A stretch of DNA of 64,000 nt from Callorhinus ursinus (Eukaryota; Chordata; Mammalia; Carnivora; Otariidae). A program made the translations under genes and the position numbers. The notes below the pieces were generated by a model. The model did not search any database and was not told where the DNA came from. It saw nothing but the letters and a program-made list of their open reading frames with translations. How positions within the stretch are numbered: position 1 is the stretch's first letter; each line of letters starts with the position of its first letter. The stretch covers positions 6,671,812 to 6,735,811 of the forward strand of contig NW_020312968.1 of assembly GCF_003265705.1 (NCBI RefSeq). Reading direction: 5' to 3'. Of this stretch, positions 12,264 to 26,800 are shown in pieces.

Positions 12264-14384
12264 CTTTAAAAGGGAAAAAAAAAAGTTAAGTTTTCCTTGA
12301 TTTCCAAACTTAAAGAAGAATGCTATCCGATACTCGGTCAATGTGAATCAGCTTAGCTGTACATAGTGGATGCTGAGATTTATAAGCATTAGAGCTTGTA
12401 TCTATGTGAATGCTGATACAGGATTTCTGGAATTATTATAACTTTAAACAATAGTGTTTACATTCTGAAGTCCTGAAACTGTTTTACGTCCACAGCCTCA
12501 AAGTCTCAGGATGAAAAAAAATCTGTGGAAGATTAGTTCCAGATCTATCAACATATTTTCCTCTCTTCTTTGTTCCCTTGTACACTTTCCCCACCAATTC
12601 TTCATTTCATTGAAAAACGTTACTTTTCGATAAGGATAGTACATCAGAGGTGAAGATGTCTTTGAAGTGCCCTTACAAATTTGTTAGCCATGTCTCAAGA
12701 GAAAGAGAAAAATTGAATTAGGGGAAAATAAAAAATCTATTTCTCAAAGGTAACTTAATCTGCTAATTAAATTCAAAACTTCAGTTGATAAAATTCAACT
12801 TGAAGTATATTTGGCGGAAGTGAATCCTTTGAAGAGACCTTCAAAGGAATTTAGTTTCTCACTGAGCAAATGAGATGTATCTTTTCTCTTCTATATTCCT
12901 AGGACTGCAAAAATACCACGTAGTCTAGAATTAACAAAACAAAAAAAAACTAAACATGAACAACATGATTTTAAATCGAGGAATGAAATGCCCTATTGTA
13001 ACGATCAATTGTTTTAGTGATAGATTGTTTTATTTATTAAGTTATTGTCATTCAACTTCAAACTCACTTCTATACTAAATATTGTGATGCTGGAGCTGGG
13101 ACTCTATAGGGGACCCTTCTGCTTTGTTGGCCGGCTCAATGGTAGGCCACCAACAGAAGATAACAAGAAGGGACTTAGGCTTTCCTTTGGCTTCCTGGGG
13201 TGGCAGATCCTCCTTAGTAATTCCTCTTCACCCCACTAACTGAAGGGCCTTCCCACAGCTGCGGGTGAATCTAGTTTGCCAACTTTTCCAACACTCACAG
13301 AACCAGCTTCATCGCCACTCCCAAAGAAACCAAATCCCTTTAGCATCACCCCCTCCTCAGTGGCTTCAGCCCCTGGCATCCTTCCTCTATGCTTCTAAGT
13401 TTAAATTTCAACCCCTTTCCACCATTCCTCCAGCCTCTGGAGTGGTAGCTTCTTCTCATACTTGCTGTCACCATGACACGTTAAGTGTTCTCTTGTCACC
13501 TTTCTAGTAACCTAGTTTACAATTATTTATACCTACTCATCAGTTCTCTGAGTAAATACTTTCTGTTCAATTAAGTGCTGAAGTTTCTTTCTCCTAACTA
13601 AACCCTGACTGACAAATTGTAATCTGACTCAGCCTTAGTCAGAAACATTGTTGCTCACTCTACTCGTCCTGACTCCACACAGTAGGACTATGGCATGGCT
13701 GCCTTTGAAAGTTCCCGCTGAGGAACAGGAGGACATAGCCATGGTTTTATGGCCCACCGTACAAAATGACTTTGCCTCCTCCGTTCTTTCCCACCAACCC
13801 AGTTTTTAATCATGTCATGAAATAAAGACTCACCTTAATTTTCTAAAATAACACTTCCTGTTGACAGTTTGATTTCTTGACCAATTCAGATATTTGGCTT
13901 AGAATAGCAATTCACAGTAAGGGAACTATGGAAGTACACTCTAAAATACAAATCTGATTGCCATTAGGTTGTTTCCCTTTTAATTATTTGATGTTTAGTA
14001 TATAAAATCTTACAGCGCTGCACAACTATGACATAAAATACTTGAGAACATTTTTACTACATCTATATCCACAGTTGTTGTTTGCTTAATTTGCCAATCA
14101 GAATAATAATGTGTGTGTTGGTTTGTCATAAGAGGAAAACATATATTTTAGTAAAAATGATTGTTTTGCTTGTCAAATCACTATGTTGTACACCTGAAGC
14201 TAATGTAACATCGTGTGTCAATTATATTTCAGTTGAAAGAAAAGATTGTTTTATTAAGATTACTCAAAAAATTGTTTCCATGTAGACATAGACTAAGTCT
14301 AGATTATATAGTTAACTGTTTCATTGAAATCGTTATGGAAACTATCAAAAGGAAAAGAAAATATGTCAAGAAACTACTACAAAT

Positions 14385-14580
14385 GGGGGTGCCTGGGTGG
14401 CTCAGTCGTTAAGCGTCTGCCTTCGGCTCAGGTCATGATCCCGGGGTCCTGGGATCGAGCCCTGCATCAGGCTCTCTGCTCAGTGGGAAGCCTGCTTCTC
14501 CCTCTCCCACTCCCCCTGCTTGTGTTCCCTCTCTCGCTGTGTCTCTCTCTGTCAAATAAATAAATAAAATCTTTTAAAAA
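14385..14580 (+). mobile_element. CAN-SINE, full length
   Basis: Near-consensus body with a CTCTGTCAAATAAATAAATA end. Target duplication AAGAAACTACTAMAAATG on both sides (14,369-14,384 and 14,580-14,596), slightly diverged. Confidence 0.95.
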
Positions 14581-14981
14581 AGAAACTACTAAAATGAATT
14601 CACTTAGAAAAAAAAAAGAGCAACAAAAAGATTTCAGATAATCCAACTGCTTGATATTTTAAGTTTTTAACTTGCCCATCCTTCCAAAAAAACTCAGAGT
14701 ACAGTTGACCCTAGAATAACAAGGTGCTTAGGTATGCTCACCACTGGGCAGTCGAAAATTCACATATAACTTTAGACTCTCCCAAAACTTAACTATTAAT
14801 AGCCAACTGTTGACCTGAAGTCTTACCACTGACATAAAGGGTCAATTAACACATATTTTGTAGGTTATATGTATTACATACTGTATGCTTACAATAAAGT
14901 AAGCTAGAGAAAAGAAACTGTTAGAAAATCGTAAGGAAGAGAAAATACATTTACAGTACTATACTATATTTATTAAAAATA

Positions 14982-16277
14982 ATCCATGTAAGGCAAGAAT
15001 CTGCAATGGGGAAAAGATAGTCTCTTCAACAAATGATGTTGGGAAAACTGGACAGCTTCATGAAAAAGAATGAAACTGGATGACTTCCTTGTACCATACA
15101 CAAAAATAAGCTCAAAATGGATTAAGGACCTAAATGTGAGGGCTGAAACCATAAAAATCCTAAAAGAGAGCAACAGAGTGATTTCCCTGACATCAGCTGT
15201 AGCAACATTTTCTAGATATGTCTCCTGAGGTAAGGGAAACAAAAGCAAAAATAAACTATTGAGACTACATCAAAATAAAAAGCTTCTGCACAGCAAAGGA
15301 AACAATCAACAAAACTAAAAGACAACCTAAGGAATGGGAGAAGATATTTGCAGATGACATAATCTGATAAAGAGTTAGTATTCAAAATATAGAGAGAACT
15401 TACACAACTCAACACCAAAAAGAAAATAATCCAATTTAAAAAAATGGGCAGAAGACACGAAGAGACATTTCTCCAAAGAAGATATGCAGATGGCCAACAG
15501 ACACATAAAAAGATGCTCAACATCACTAATCAGCAGGGAAATGCAAATCAAAACTATGATGAAATATAACTTCACACCTGTTTAATAGCTAAAATCAAAA
15601 ACATAAACAACAAATGTTGGCGAGGATATGGAGAGAAAGGAACCCTTGTGCACTGCTGGTGGGAATGCAAGCTGGTGCAGCCACTTTGGAAAACAGTATG
15701 GAGGTTCCTCAAAAAATTAAAAATAGAACTACTGTATGATCCAGGAATTCACTACTGGGTATTTACCCAAAGAATATGAAAATACCAATTTGAAAAGATA
15801 TATGCACCACCATGTTTATTGTAGCATCATTTACAAATGGCCAAATTATGGAAGCAGCCCAAGTATCCGTGGATAGATGAATGGATAAAGAAGATGTAGT
15901 ACACTGGAATATTACTGAACAAGAAAAAAAGAATGAAATCTTGTCATTTGTAACAACATGGATGGATCTAGAGTTATAATGCTAAGTAAAATAAGCCAGT
16001 CAGAGAAAGAAAAATGCCATATGATTTCATTCCTGTGTGGATTTAAGAAACAAAACGAATGAAACCAAAAAGAAAAAAAGAGACCAAAAACAGACCCTTA
16101 ACAATAGAGAACAAACTGGTGGTCACCAGAGGGGAGGTGGGTGTGGAGATGGGGGACATAGGTGAAGGGGATTAGCATGAAGAGCGCTGAGTAACATACA
16201 GAATCGGTCAATCGCTGTATTGTACACCTGAAACTAATATAACACTGTATGTTAACTATACTGCAATTAAATTTTTT
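14982..16277 (+). mobile_element. Old 5'-truncated L1 inside the DNA transposon
   Basis: Decayed ORF2 C-terminal region: remnants of the [20 protein letters not shown] block near 15,615-15,675 and the terminal block near 15,890-16,010, broken by stops and frameshifts. A 3' UTR follows, ending 'actatactgcaattaaa'. Its target duplication is AATCCATGT (left about 14,982, right about 16,503). Confidence 0.88.
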
Positions 16278-16466
16278 TTAAAGATTTTATTTATTAATTT
16301 GACAGAGAGAGACACAGCGAGAGCAGGAACACAAGCAGGGGGAGTGGGAGAGAGAGAAGCAGGCTTCCCGCGGAGCAGGGAGCCTGATGTGGGGCTCGAC
16401 TCCAGGACCCTGGGATCGTGACCTGAGCCGAAGGCAGACATTTAACGACTGAGCCACCCAGGTGCC
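16278..16466 (-). mobile_element. CAN-SINE inserted in the L1 tail
   Basis: Full-length reverse SINE ending GAGCCACCCAGGTGCCC. The duplicated target CTGCAATTAAATTTTTTT is at 16,261 and again at 16,467, so it landed at the very 3' end of the L1. Confidence 0.95.
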
Positions 16467-18520
16467 CTGCAATTAAATTTTTTTTTAAAAAAAGGAAAAA
16501 AAGTCCATGTGTATGTGGACCCATGCAGTTCAAAATCATGCTGTTCAAGGGTCAACTGTATCTACACGTAAGTGTCTTAAAGCTTTATATTAATGAATTC
16601 CTGTTAAGAAACATATCTATAACAGTATCTCATTTAATCCAGAGTCACAAAAAATTTTTAAAAAATGATCTGTTAGGTATGTGGATTTACCATGTAATCA
16701 CAGCTTATTTCTTCACATGCCAATTTTTAGAAACCATTTAATGGAGATCTTCCTAACACTAATTATACACTTTCCTGCTATCTTAAATCCAGTTATTTGT
16801 GTTTCACCTATTCTATGATTCCTTAAAAGATTATATGAAATCTCTTCAATAACCCCCTTTTCTGATTATCCACATATTTATCATCCCGTATAACAAATAG
16901 TTTCGTCTTCTCTAAGACTCCAAACAACTTTGTCCTTCTTCTTTGGTGCATTTATATTGTCTTACTTCACAATAATTTGAGTCTAAGTGGCCCCTCCCTT
17001 ACTTTATTATGAACTCCTAGAGAATACAGTCAATTGTGTATTCATACCCATGTCTTACAAAGGAATTAGCCAATTAGCTTCCACAGCAGTGGAGCTGGAT
17101 AAATATTAACTAAATAAATGTTTATGCACAGAATCTTTCTGGATGACAGGGTTATCATTATAAATCCAGGACTCAAAGTCCACTAACATAGAACAATGTC
17201 CTCCAAGATTAGTATGGTATGGAAAGATAAGAATAAATCCTTACGCTAAATAACCCCAGATGGGTATATTTTTAAAGTCTTTGTTGTTAATTGCTCCAAA
17301 CAGATAATGTTGTGCTACCAGGTATAGTTGTTTCCTGAGTTATCTTCAAATAGGCAGGTAATTAAAATATTACTTCTGCCAGCATATAAGGGGAATCGCT
17401 TTTCCAGGAATCACTCAAAGAAAGTGCTAATCATGTTAAAAGAATATCTCATAGATATGCTTCATCTTCGAAAATGTAGGGCTAATCTGTGAAAGAATGG
17501 CTTTCTATCTTAAGTTTGATTTACTTAAACAACAGTTGTTGGGGGGGAAGGCATAATGTGCTGAATTGCTCACTGCTATGAACATATTTCTTATTCACTT
17601 AAAACTGGGTCAGGAAAAGCCTGTCGTATTATTAGAAATCCTCCAAAATGTCTAACGAGGCAGAGTTTTTTAACTGTCTCCAAAGATAGTTAGCATTACA
17701 ACCTTGGTTTTAGTTGGCTTCAAATGTTTTGTCAGTGCGGGGGAAATTCCCTTAGGTGTGTCACTTGAACGTTTAAGTTTAAAAAGACCATAAATCGGTT
17801 AATCTAAATAAATGTGCCCTGATTTGCCTACAACTTTTTTTCAAAATATATTTGCTGATACATTTTCTTTAAAGAAATACTTATCTTCAAAATGAACAGG
17901 AGAAAATGAATCATCAATCATCACAAACAATTTATGATACGATTTAGCTTAGTTGTCCAAATTAGAGCAGTAATTATATAATTTGAAAAACCTTTGGAGA
18001 CAAAGTTCACTTTAGCCAAATTTGGCTGTGTGGAGAAGTGGGGAGGACAGGTGACAGGGGTGCTTGGGGGACTCTCAGAATGAAGACGTAAGTGGTACCC
18101 GCTAGGGGCAGACACTCTGGCACTGAGACATTCTCTCAGGTGCCGAGATTCAGTTGATTCATATGGTCCTATCTCTAGGAGGTTGAGCAGTTCACCTGAG
18201 AGCCTTAAGCAGACCGAGAGAGCACAGAAATTTTCATCCAACTCACCTTTTTAAAAGGACCTCTCTGAGGCACAAGTGGAGAGTAAAAGCAAATTCTGGA
18301 ACACAGCCTACATCATGCACACTTCTATTGATGAAACAGCGCCATCAGCAAGCACAGGCGTTGCTAATAGGAAATATTACTACATCATAATAGTGGTAAC
18401 AATAAGACATAGAACTTAAAAGTGTGAGATGATTTTTTTTGTTTGTTTTTTTAAAAAAAAAAAAAAGCACAGGAAGACATAAAAAGGAAATAGGAAAAAA
18501 AATACCAGGGGCAAAATTTA

Positions 18521-18728
18521 TTTTTTTTTTAAAGATTTATTTATTTATTTATTTGAAAGAGAGAGAGAATGAGAGAGAGAGAGAGCGCACATGAGATGGG
18601 GGAGGGTCAGAGGCAGAAGCAGACTCCCCGCTGAGCAGGGAGCCTGATGCGGGACTCGATCCCGGGACTCCAGGATCATGACCTGAGCCGAAGGTAGTCG
18701 CTTAACCAACTGAGCCACCCAGGTGCCC
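18521..18728 (-). mobile_element. CAN-SINE, full length
   Basis: Target duplication TACCAGRGGCAAAATTTA (18,503-18,520 and 18,729-18,746) with one mismatch. Confidence 0.96.
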
Positions 18729-19404
18729 TACCAGAGGCAAAATTTAAAGAAGGTGGTGTCTTTTATTCAAAGATGGAAGAAATGAGCTTGGGATGGAGGA
18801 GAGAAAGGAAGAGGCAGAGAGAGATTTAAAAACTGAAATCAACAAAAATATGATGAAGAAACAGGCACCCCCATTTTTCTTTTATTCCTATATTTTAAAA
18901 GGAACCATCATCTATCAATGCTAAGCTTCTCTACCTGCCAAAATCTTCATACAATTGTATTTAATTGCAATTTTTTATGAAAAGGAAAGTAAAAGCTAGT
19001 TGTGAACACTAGAATGTGTCATTTGGGGAAGACATCTTAGAAGGTTCCTCTCCATCCAAAGTCCTAGCAATGTTTTGGAGGAGATTCCCTCACCCCATGG
19101 TGGTTCACCATGGCTCTACTACCTGGAAACAACAGAGAAGCTGTTCTTGTAAAACATTTCCCAGGGGTCTAGATTTTCTATTATTTGATGTGTGTCACAC
19201 GCACACTTTTCTTACTGGCCTGCCATCTGCAAATTTCCAGAAAGCCAAGACTCGAAAATTATTTTCTTGGATTTTTTTCCTAAAGGGTATTTAATATATT
19301 ATTTTATACAAAGTCAGCACTCAGTGAAATGTTTGTCTGGTGGAAATGATAGATGTAGGGTTGTGTTAAAAAGGAAATGACAACCCCAATACTCCATAAT
19401 ATGG

Positions 19405-19815
19405 GCCAGCACACTTTTTTTTTTCTGGAAAAGAACGGATAGTTAATATTTTAGGTTTTGAGAGCCACATATGGCTCTATTCCATATTTGTCTTTGGTTT
19501 TGTTTGTTTGGTTGGTTTTTGTTTTTGTTGTTGTTTCTTCAAGATTTTATTTATTTATTTGACAAGGAGAGAGACAGCGAGAGAGGAAACACAAGCAGAG
19601 GGAGTGGGAGAGGGAGAAGCAGGCCTCCCGCCGAGCAGGGAGCCCGATGGGGGCTCGATCCCAGGATCACGACCTGAGTTGAAGGCAGATGCCCAACCGA
19701 CTGAGTCACCCAGGCGCCCCTGTTTTGTTTTGTTTTGTTTAATCAACAACCCTTTAAAACTGTAATAATAGCTCTTGGGCTGGAATTAGCCATATTTTGC
19801 CAAACCCTGCTCTAT
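19405..19815 (+). mobile_element. hAT-Charlie-like DNA transposon, interrupted by a SINE
   Basis: 'gggccagcacactttt', then 'ctggaaaagaacggatagtt', 'aatattttaggttttgagag' and, after the SINE, 'gccatattttgccaaaccct'. This is the layout of the common mammalian non-autonomous hAT elements with a GGGTYRGCAAAC end. Family assignment is approximate. Confidence 0.65.
19541..19721 (-). mobile_element. CAN-SINE inside the hAT-like element
   Basis: Reverse SINE ending GTCACCCAGGCGCCCC. It is flanked by T/G-rich tracts (TGTTTTGTTTTG) that serve as target duplication and tail. Confidence 0.93.
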
Positions 19816-20191
19816 AAGGTAAAGTGATTTGGGCTCATTTTTTAGGAATTTTCCACTTAATTTTGATAACAATGCCTATCATTAATGGAATAACTTCAAC
19901 ATATTTAAATGAACGCTAATATATTAATAACCTACAACCGTTTAGATCTCTCGTAAGGAAATCTTAGCCCATTCTTAATACATATATTCACTTTTTAATT
20001 GTATTTAAATTTTAATATACATTTAACTAAGTGGAATAAAATGGCAGCATTGGATTAAACCTGTAGTCTTTTTAAAAGTTGTTTTAATTACCAGTTTTAA
20101 GGCCACAGAGTACCTGAAGGGAGTGGTCTTCTCTCAGAGTTAGGCACTTTTGAACGAGTCACAGTTTCAGTTATAGATTAGAGCTCACTTA

Positions 20192-20536
<345 letters not shown>

Positions 20537-21609
20537 TCAAATACACTTATCTAGAATCTCATTTCTTTTGTGGTTCATCTACTCAAATATGTGAATGTGG
20601 ATCCCCAAATTTTAATAATCCTTAGAAATCCAGTCTTCATTTATATGGGTTGCTAGATGACTTAGAGTTTAATATCATACCAAATGCCCTCTAAGACCAA
20701 GTTTAGAGGTTACTGATCTAACACATAAGGATTAAGTGATTAGCTACTATATGTTTACTATTACTTCTATCTTAGACCAAAGGACAGGAAGGACAAGAAA
20801 ATGCAACAAACTAGAATAATTTTGAAGAAACTAACTCAGCCCTTGAGATTTCCCCTAATTCTAATTATCTTTATTCCTGATTCTAAGATTGCTCTTCTTT
20901 TCCTAAATATTTTCCCCTTTCCAAATGAAATTGATACTAAATATATTTATTTACATAAATACTTGCTTGATCATCGTATCTTTATGAATAGAAATAGATA
21001 ACATACAAATTTAATGTAAAACTGAGAGAAATGACATTTTATTTTATTCATCAATGCCTCATCTGTCCATAACTTCGCTGGAATCTTCCAGATAGAGTAG
21101 AGAAAGAATCCAGGTCCTTCCTTCAGTTTATAACATACAATCTTACTTCACTTTCATTTTTGTGCTTCTCCTGATATTTAGAATAATCTGTTACTAAAAA
21201 ATCAACTCATAGTTATCACTCTCCTCTTAAACAGAAGCTACTATAGGGACAAACTGTACTTCAATGGAAAACTATGAATTGTCCACAGTGTACCCTTTCA
21301 TGTTATCTGATTCTGATTCCATGGGAGCTGTTTTATAATTTTGAAAGTTACAGATTACTAGATAGCAATGCAAAATAATCCTCGTCTGTAGACATGTACA
21401 TGAACACAGTCCAGTGGAGAGACAATTTTCCCTCACCAGAAAAAAAAAAATCCCACAAAACAGTCATGCCTCCATCTGCACAATCATTTCAATATCCCTG
21501 ATCTATAAATGTATCTGTTCTTTGGATTTTCCTTTGAACTGGTTGCAACACCTAGAGAGTCCTCATTTGTTCATAAAATATGTTCATTCTTATGTGTGTG
21601 TGTCATAAT

Positions 21610-21806
21610 TTTATTTATTTTTTATCTTTTTTTATTTTTTGGTTTTTACTTTTATGGGGGGGGTAGCAGAGGTAGAGAGAGAATCTTAAGCAGGCTCCAT
21701 GGCCAGCACGGGGCCCCGCCTGGGCTCCATCTCATGACCCTGGGATCATGACCTGAGCCAAAATCAAGAGTCTGAGTCTTAACCCACTGAGCCACCCAGG
21801 CACCCC
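21610..21806 (-). mobile_element. CAN-SINE, diverged
   Basis: Reverse SINE ending CTGAGCCACCCAGGCACCCC, with a T-rich tail at 21,610-21,650 and a G-run (21,655-21,663). Confidence 0.9.
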
Positions 21807-22389
21807 TAATTATCTTTTAACATTACTTACTGAATCATTTTTTATTGATATTTCAAATCTGAGATCTAAATATTACCTACAGTACTAAAGTTTGGCTAGC
21901 AGAGAAAACCAGAAGGGTAACTTTCAAACTAGGCTTTGATAACTATACAGTGTCATCAAAACCAAGAATGATGTTCCACTTGTTAAATATGTGGCAAATG
22001 TTGTATGTTATGTGAACCCCATTCGGACATTCTGAAAATTTGCCCAGTCTTTATTAGTCACATTAGTCACCATTTATGGAAAGAACAAGCCCTTGATAAG
22101 GATCGAGAAACAATTTTCCCACAAATAACTCAAGAACTCAAACAGCCACTTAGTACTATGCATTTTAGGATATTTTGTATTAAGACTAACCTATTAAACT
22201 TGCAGTTTGACCGTGGATGAAAAGTGTTATATCCGATTTCTCTTTTACCACTTGGCAACAAAAAGGCTGTTCTTAGTGCCTTCACTGGTTTCCAAATATT
22301 CAAATGCTAAAACAAATAATCATGATTTTGCAGTTGCCGGCTAAATGCAGAGTTGCATAAAGTTTTACCGTTCGAAATGGTCTTCGTTC

Positions 22390-22990
22390 AGTATGGAAGG
22401 GTAGAGGAATATGCCACCTCAAAATATGACTGCATGAGCTCAGGACATACCACCCCAAGCTGAGCCACTTTGTTATGTTGATTATATCCAGCTGTAGGTA
22501 TTTGAATAACAGCAAATGCCTTGGGAGGTTTTTCCTGAACTCCCCTCCTCTGCCCAAACACAGATCCTCCAAGAGGAACTGAATTGTCCTAAATCCCCTC
22601 ACCAGGAATTTCACCCTTAGGGAAGACTGATTCATCACAAGGGAAGACCCTAGAAGTCAATACCACACCCAGACAAACTTTGTCACAATCATGCCTCCAA
22701 TCTAGTCTTCAAAGGGCCCACTCACCTTTCCTAAAAATTATTTGTTCTCTCCTAACAAGGCCTTATACACCCCTTCTTTTTTCCTTATTAAGATGGTATT
22801 TAAGTCTAAATTCTAAGCCACCTCATAAAGTGACTTATTTTTCCTGAAAATCTCTCATGTATACATGAGGTATTCATATTAATAAACTTCTGTTTGTTTT
22901 TTCTCTTGTTAGACTATCTTATATTACAGAGGTCCCAGCTAACAACTCAGAAGGCTAGAGGGAAAATTATTTTTCCTCCCCTCCAGTACT
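22390..22990 (+). mobile_element. Probable solo LTR (ERVL/MaLR-like)
   Basis: LTR-like organisation: a CT-rich U3-like part, 'gatggtatttaagtctaaat' resembling a TATA region, 'cattcatattaataaact' with an AATAAA signal at about 22,880, and a GT/T-rich stretch ending 'cttatattacag'. There is no internal retroviral sequence next to it. Boundaries and family are approximate. Confidence 0.55.
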
Positions 22991-23753
22991 CAAGCCATGA
23001 CATGCAGAGTCTGTGTGAGACTCTGAGCTGTTTGCATGTAAAATGCATCAAATGACTGAAAACACTCGGCATCATGAACATTCCCTGGCTGCCATATTGT
23101 GCTCAGGTTATTACATTGATGGTGTTGACATATCCTCCAAGTGAACTCTTCTTGAGATACTGCTCTTTCTTTCAGTTTTAGTAAATTCAGAGCTTTTGCT
23201 CATATAATGATCTTTCCCATGCTCCAGTCCATGAGTTGTCTGTATACAAGGGATCACACTCCAAACTCTTAAGCTAAACCTACACAAAGTAAAAACAACA
23301 GAGCAATTCAAAAATACCCATGAATTCCTTACAAATTCAGTACAAAAGAATGTGCTTATTCATTTTAATTGAAACACCTGATCAATTCAGTCAAAATGGC
23401 CAATCTGTTCTATTATAATAGATTGAGCCGTAGAGAAGAGCTTCGAGGACAAAGACCTTAACAGGGAAAATAGTAGAGAAATTTTTAAAAGCAAATTTTT
23501 GTGGACTACCATCTACCTGATCATGAGTAACTTATACTTTGGGTAGAATGTGTGTGTGCCAATTAATGGAATCTAGAGTGGAGATTCCATTTGCTGGACT
23601 TGATCTCTTTTGTGAGAGCATCAAATTTTTCCACACACGTGGTAGCATGCACTCACATGTAGTAGAATAATCCAACAAGATGAGAGGACAAGTCCCCTGA
23701 ATTCACTGCTATTCTACAGGAAACTCATTCCATGTGGGTCCCTCCCCACTTAC

Positions 23754-23801
23754 TTGAGCTTTCTTCTGTGTCATCTTCTTTTTCCTCCACCTGAATTTGC
23801 A
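23754..23801 (-). CDS. TMC1: TMC1 coding exon (second coding exon)
   Basis: A 48-nt exon, read on minus, between acceptor CTTCAACAG|TGCAAATT and donor GCTCAA|GTAAGT. In the phase set by the next exon it gives (V)QIQVEEKEDDTEESS, matching the mammalian TMC1 N-terminus. The size agrees with human c.17-64 as I remember the published splice-variant names. Its first two bases complete a codon that must be supplied by an upstream exon ending in G for Val (or T for Leu, as in the mouse reference N-terminus). It contains no in-frame ATG, so it depends on that upstream exon for initiation. The only candidate in the window is at 45,972-45,987 on the opposite strand. Confidence 0.95.
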
Positions 23802-26800
23802 CTGTTGAAGGACAAATACAGCAATTCTTTAAATGACAGTATAGTGGTTAGTAATGGGATTTTATTGTTATTATTTTCAACATAAAGTTTTCTGTGTGGT
23901 TAATGCAAACATTTTTCAGCGATCTTGTCAAAAACAGCATTGTTTATTAAAGATATACAGCCATGGCATCCTAGACAGTGTTGTGCAAAGACTTCTCTGC
24001 TTCGTTGCCTTCAAAGACTTGCAAAACATATCAATTATAAGCCTTTCAGCTCAATTGAATATAACTGTTACCAAAATAAATTCCGTGTTGTAGTGAGTAG
24101 ACTTAGGGTTTGCTGGGTCATTGCATTCCATAATAAATTGCATTGTTAGTAGTAAAGCTATATCCACATGCATAAACAATGTGGTTATTAGAACCAAATT
24201 AACTTATTAAAATAGAGAACATTTTATTCTAACCAGTTACCAGTGTCCAAGAGCCTTTCAGAAAATGTCGCAAGGCTGATATTTCCTATTTCAGTGATCT
24301 CTGTAGGTCACACATGGAGACAGCCTAGATTTTCCAACATAGGATTTACCTTGACGATGTGGGAACAGGTGATTTTGCAGTTCTTCTCAAAACAAAGAAC
24401 AATTTTGTCTGTGTCTTCCTCACCCCGGACTCAAGACTGTTTTTTCTTTTTAGTTTTGTTCTATTTTTGCAAAGGCATCAAAGCGTTTAAAAAAAAATTG
24501 TAATTGTCTAATAATATGTGAAAATATATTAATTGGCAGATTTTTCCACTTGTCATCTACTATCCATTCATCACAGGTCTCAGCCAGAGACAAAGCTCTG
24601 CAATTTGCCCAGGTAAAAATGAGAGTCGCCTATTTCTTTAAAACCATAGTCTAGTCACCTGTCTATAAAATAGTAACTGTATCATATTTTTACTTAAGTC
24701 GGATGAGCCTGAGTCTGAGAAAGTAAAGACGACAAAACAACGTTGCTGCCAACAGAGGCAACAACCTCTGTTTTGTTTCTGCTCACAGACCGTCAAAGGT
24801 TATTTTTCAGAACTTGACAGGCACATTGAAAACGGAACGCATGCCAAGAGTTTAAATTCCATTCACAAAGAAGATCATTGTAAAAGCACTTTTTGCCTTT
24901 AAACAGCATCTGCATAAAAATTTTTAGGATATGCAAAAATGTTATCACTCAACATCAGCCATGGAATGTGAAAATAAGTGTTCTTTTGTTCCGGGTGGGA
25001 TATGTGCTTCTGTTACCGGCTGTAACTGGATCTGCACAGGACAAAGATCTTTATGTCACTACTGAGAGTCCGCAAGAGTGAAGGCAGACACTTCTAAGAA
25101 GATGTTTTGCATTTAACAATCGGCCTTGGACTTTTATTTGTAATTAATGCCACCACCAAGCTTCTTCAGTCAAGGAAGAATTCCCTAGGAAGGCATTTGA
25201 ATGCTAGAAGGTTAGCCTTGGAGCAGAGTCCGATCTGTGTATATAAGAACAGCTAAAGGACAAACAGCAAGAACTGACCCACAGCTTATTCTTTAACATC
25301 AGAGGCAAAGCAAAATCCACACAAAATACTATGCTGATTTATAACAATCAACTCACTAGACATGATGAAATGAAACAGAACAATTATTAAAGGAACAAAA
25401 ATACAAGCAAATCTTCAGGAAGGATCATATGTTAAGTAAGAACAGCAGAATGAAATGTCCCTAGCCAAGGAGATGAGCAACAAATCCATTTCCTCTGATA
25501 ACCAGGGGAGGAGAAAAGGCAGGGCCGTAGTCATGGATCATCTTCTCAAGTACAGGAAGGGTAGTAATAAATGGCTATTAAATAAAACCTAAAAATCTGT
25601 CAGAGGAGACATCCCTGTGGTTGCAAGTAAAGAACTAAAAAAGCGCTATGGTTTCTAAGTGATGTAATGGAGAATGTTGCAGAAATAGGCCCTTCCTGCC
25701 TCTTGAGGTGACCCTCTGAAAGTGATATTCACCTACGCATGATCATCTGCACACTCTCACTAGGTCCTTTCTTTACTCAATGGCATCCTCTTGGCAGTTG
25801 AGTTAGGGGCAATGAAACAGCTGTCTTCTTAGTTATTGTGATAATTGGATTGTTCTTGACTCAGCTCTCAGCAAAGGCATCATCAGCATCAAGAACTAAA
25901 CAACAGCACTGTGGCCAGATTTAAGACTCCTTCAAGTGCCTCAGACCAACCTTGATTTTAATGGAACATTATTTGACCTGAAAAGCTACTGTCAGTTGTG
26001 GTCCATATCCCCTGCAACTCAAAGCGAAGCTGAAGAACCGAGCTAAGAAACCCCTCCAAGACAAAACCCTGTGCAAAAGAATACCTCAGAACATTTAAAT
26101 GGGAGCTACAGACAGTCTTTTCCCTCCTCAGACAATTTTTGGGCATGGCCTGTTGCCATCCCTTCTCTCAGCAATCCCTAGTAGCTTATTCCCGATCATA
26201 TGACCCCCCCTCATGCTTTGGCTGCTTCCCAAGTCTATTGATTATGTCCTTTAAAAATAACCTCTCTCCTGGGGAGTGATGGGAGGATGGTGAAAGGAGA
26301 GGAGGGGGAGGTCCTGTCAAAACGTTGGAGGCAGCAAGCAAAGCCGCACTGAAGAATGCTATTTAAGAGAGGAATATGCAATCGGAGCAGATGAACGCCT
26401 AGGCAACCCAGATCCTCATTTCATGCAAATAGACCCAGTAATTAAAAACAGTAAGAGGAAACAACAGCAAAATGTCACATTTTAGAGGCATCGGAATCGT
26501 TTGGAGAAGTGGATGTTGTTCTAGGCTTTCTTTTTTAATCTATAGCACTAAAAGTTTATGGTTCTTCAGGTTCAAGGTAGCCAAGTGGCCAGAAAAGTTA
26601 AGCGGTGTTGCCTGTTCCTTTAACCCATGCTGAGCTCTTGAAGAGATGTTTGGAGCACTAGGGGATTACTCTGGAAACTGAAAAGCTTGTTTATCCAATT
26701 AGCATTTACTGTACACTCGCAAGGGAATACAGTGCAAAATACTCTGGGGAGGAAGTTTGTAGACTATAAAAGAAAATATAAGGCGTCCTTAAGGAGTCTT

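Larger units (their letters stand above)
14702..16558. mobile_element. Tc1/mariner-pogo-type DNA transposon (Tigger/MER2-like MITE), split by an L1
   Basis: The left end CAGTTGACCCTAGAATAAC and right end TGTTCAAGGGTCAACTG are inverted repeats, bounded on each side by the dinucleotide TA (14,700-14,701 and 16,559-16,560), the target signature of this superfamily. The interior is short apart from the inserted L1. The exact family name is my best guess. Confidence 0.8.

Noticed and set aside
14385..14460. tRNA-like sequence in SINE heads
   Set aside because: The heads derive from tRNA-Lys but sit in SINEs with tails and target duplications. They are not tRNA genes.
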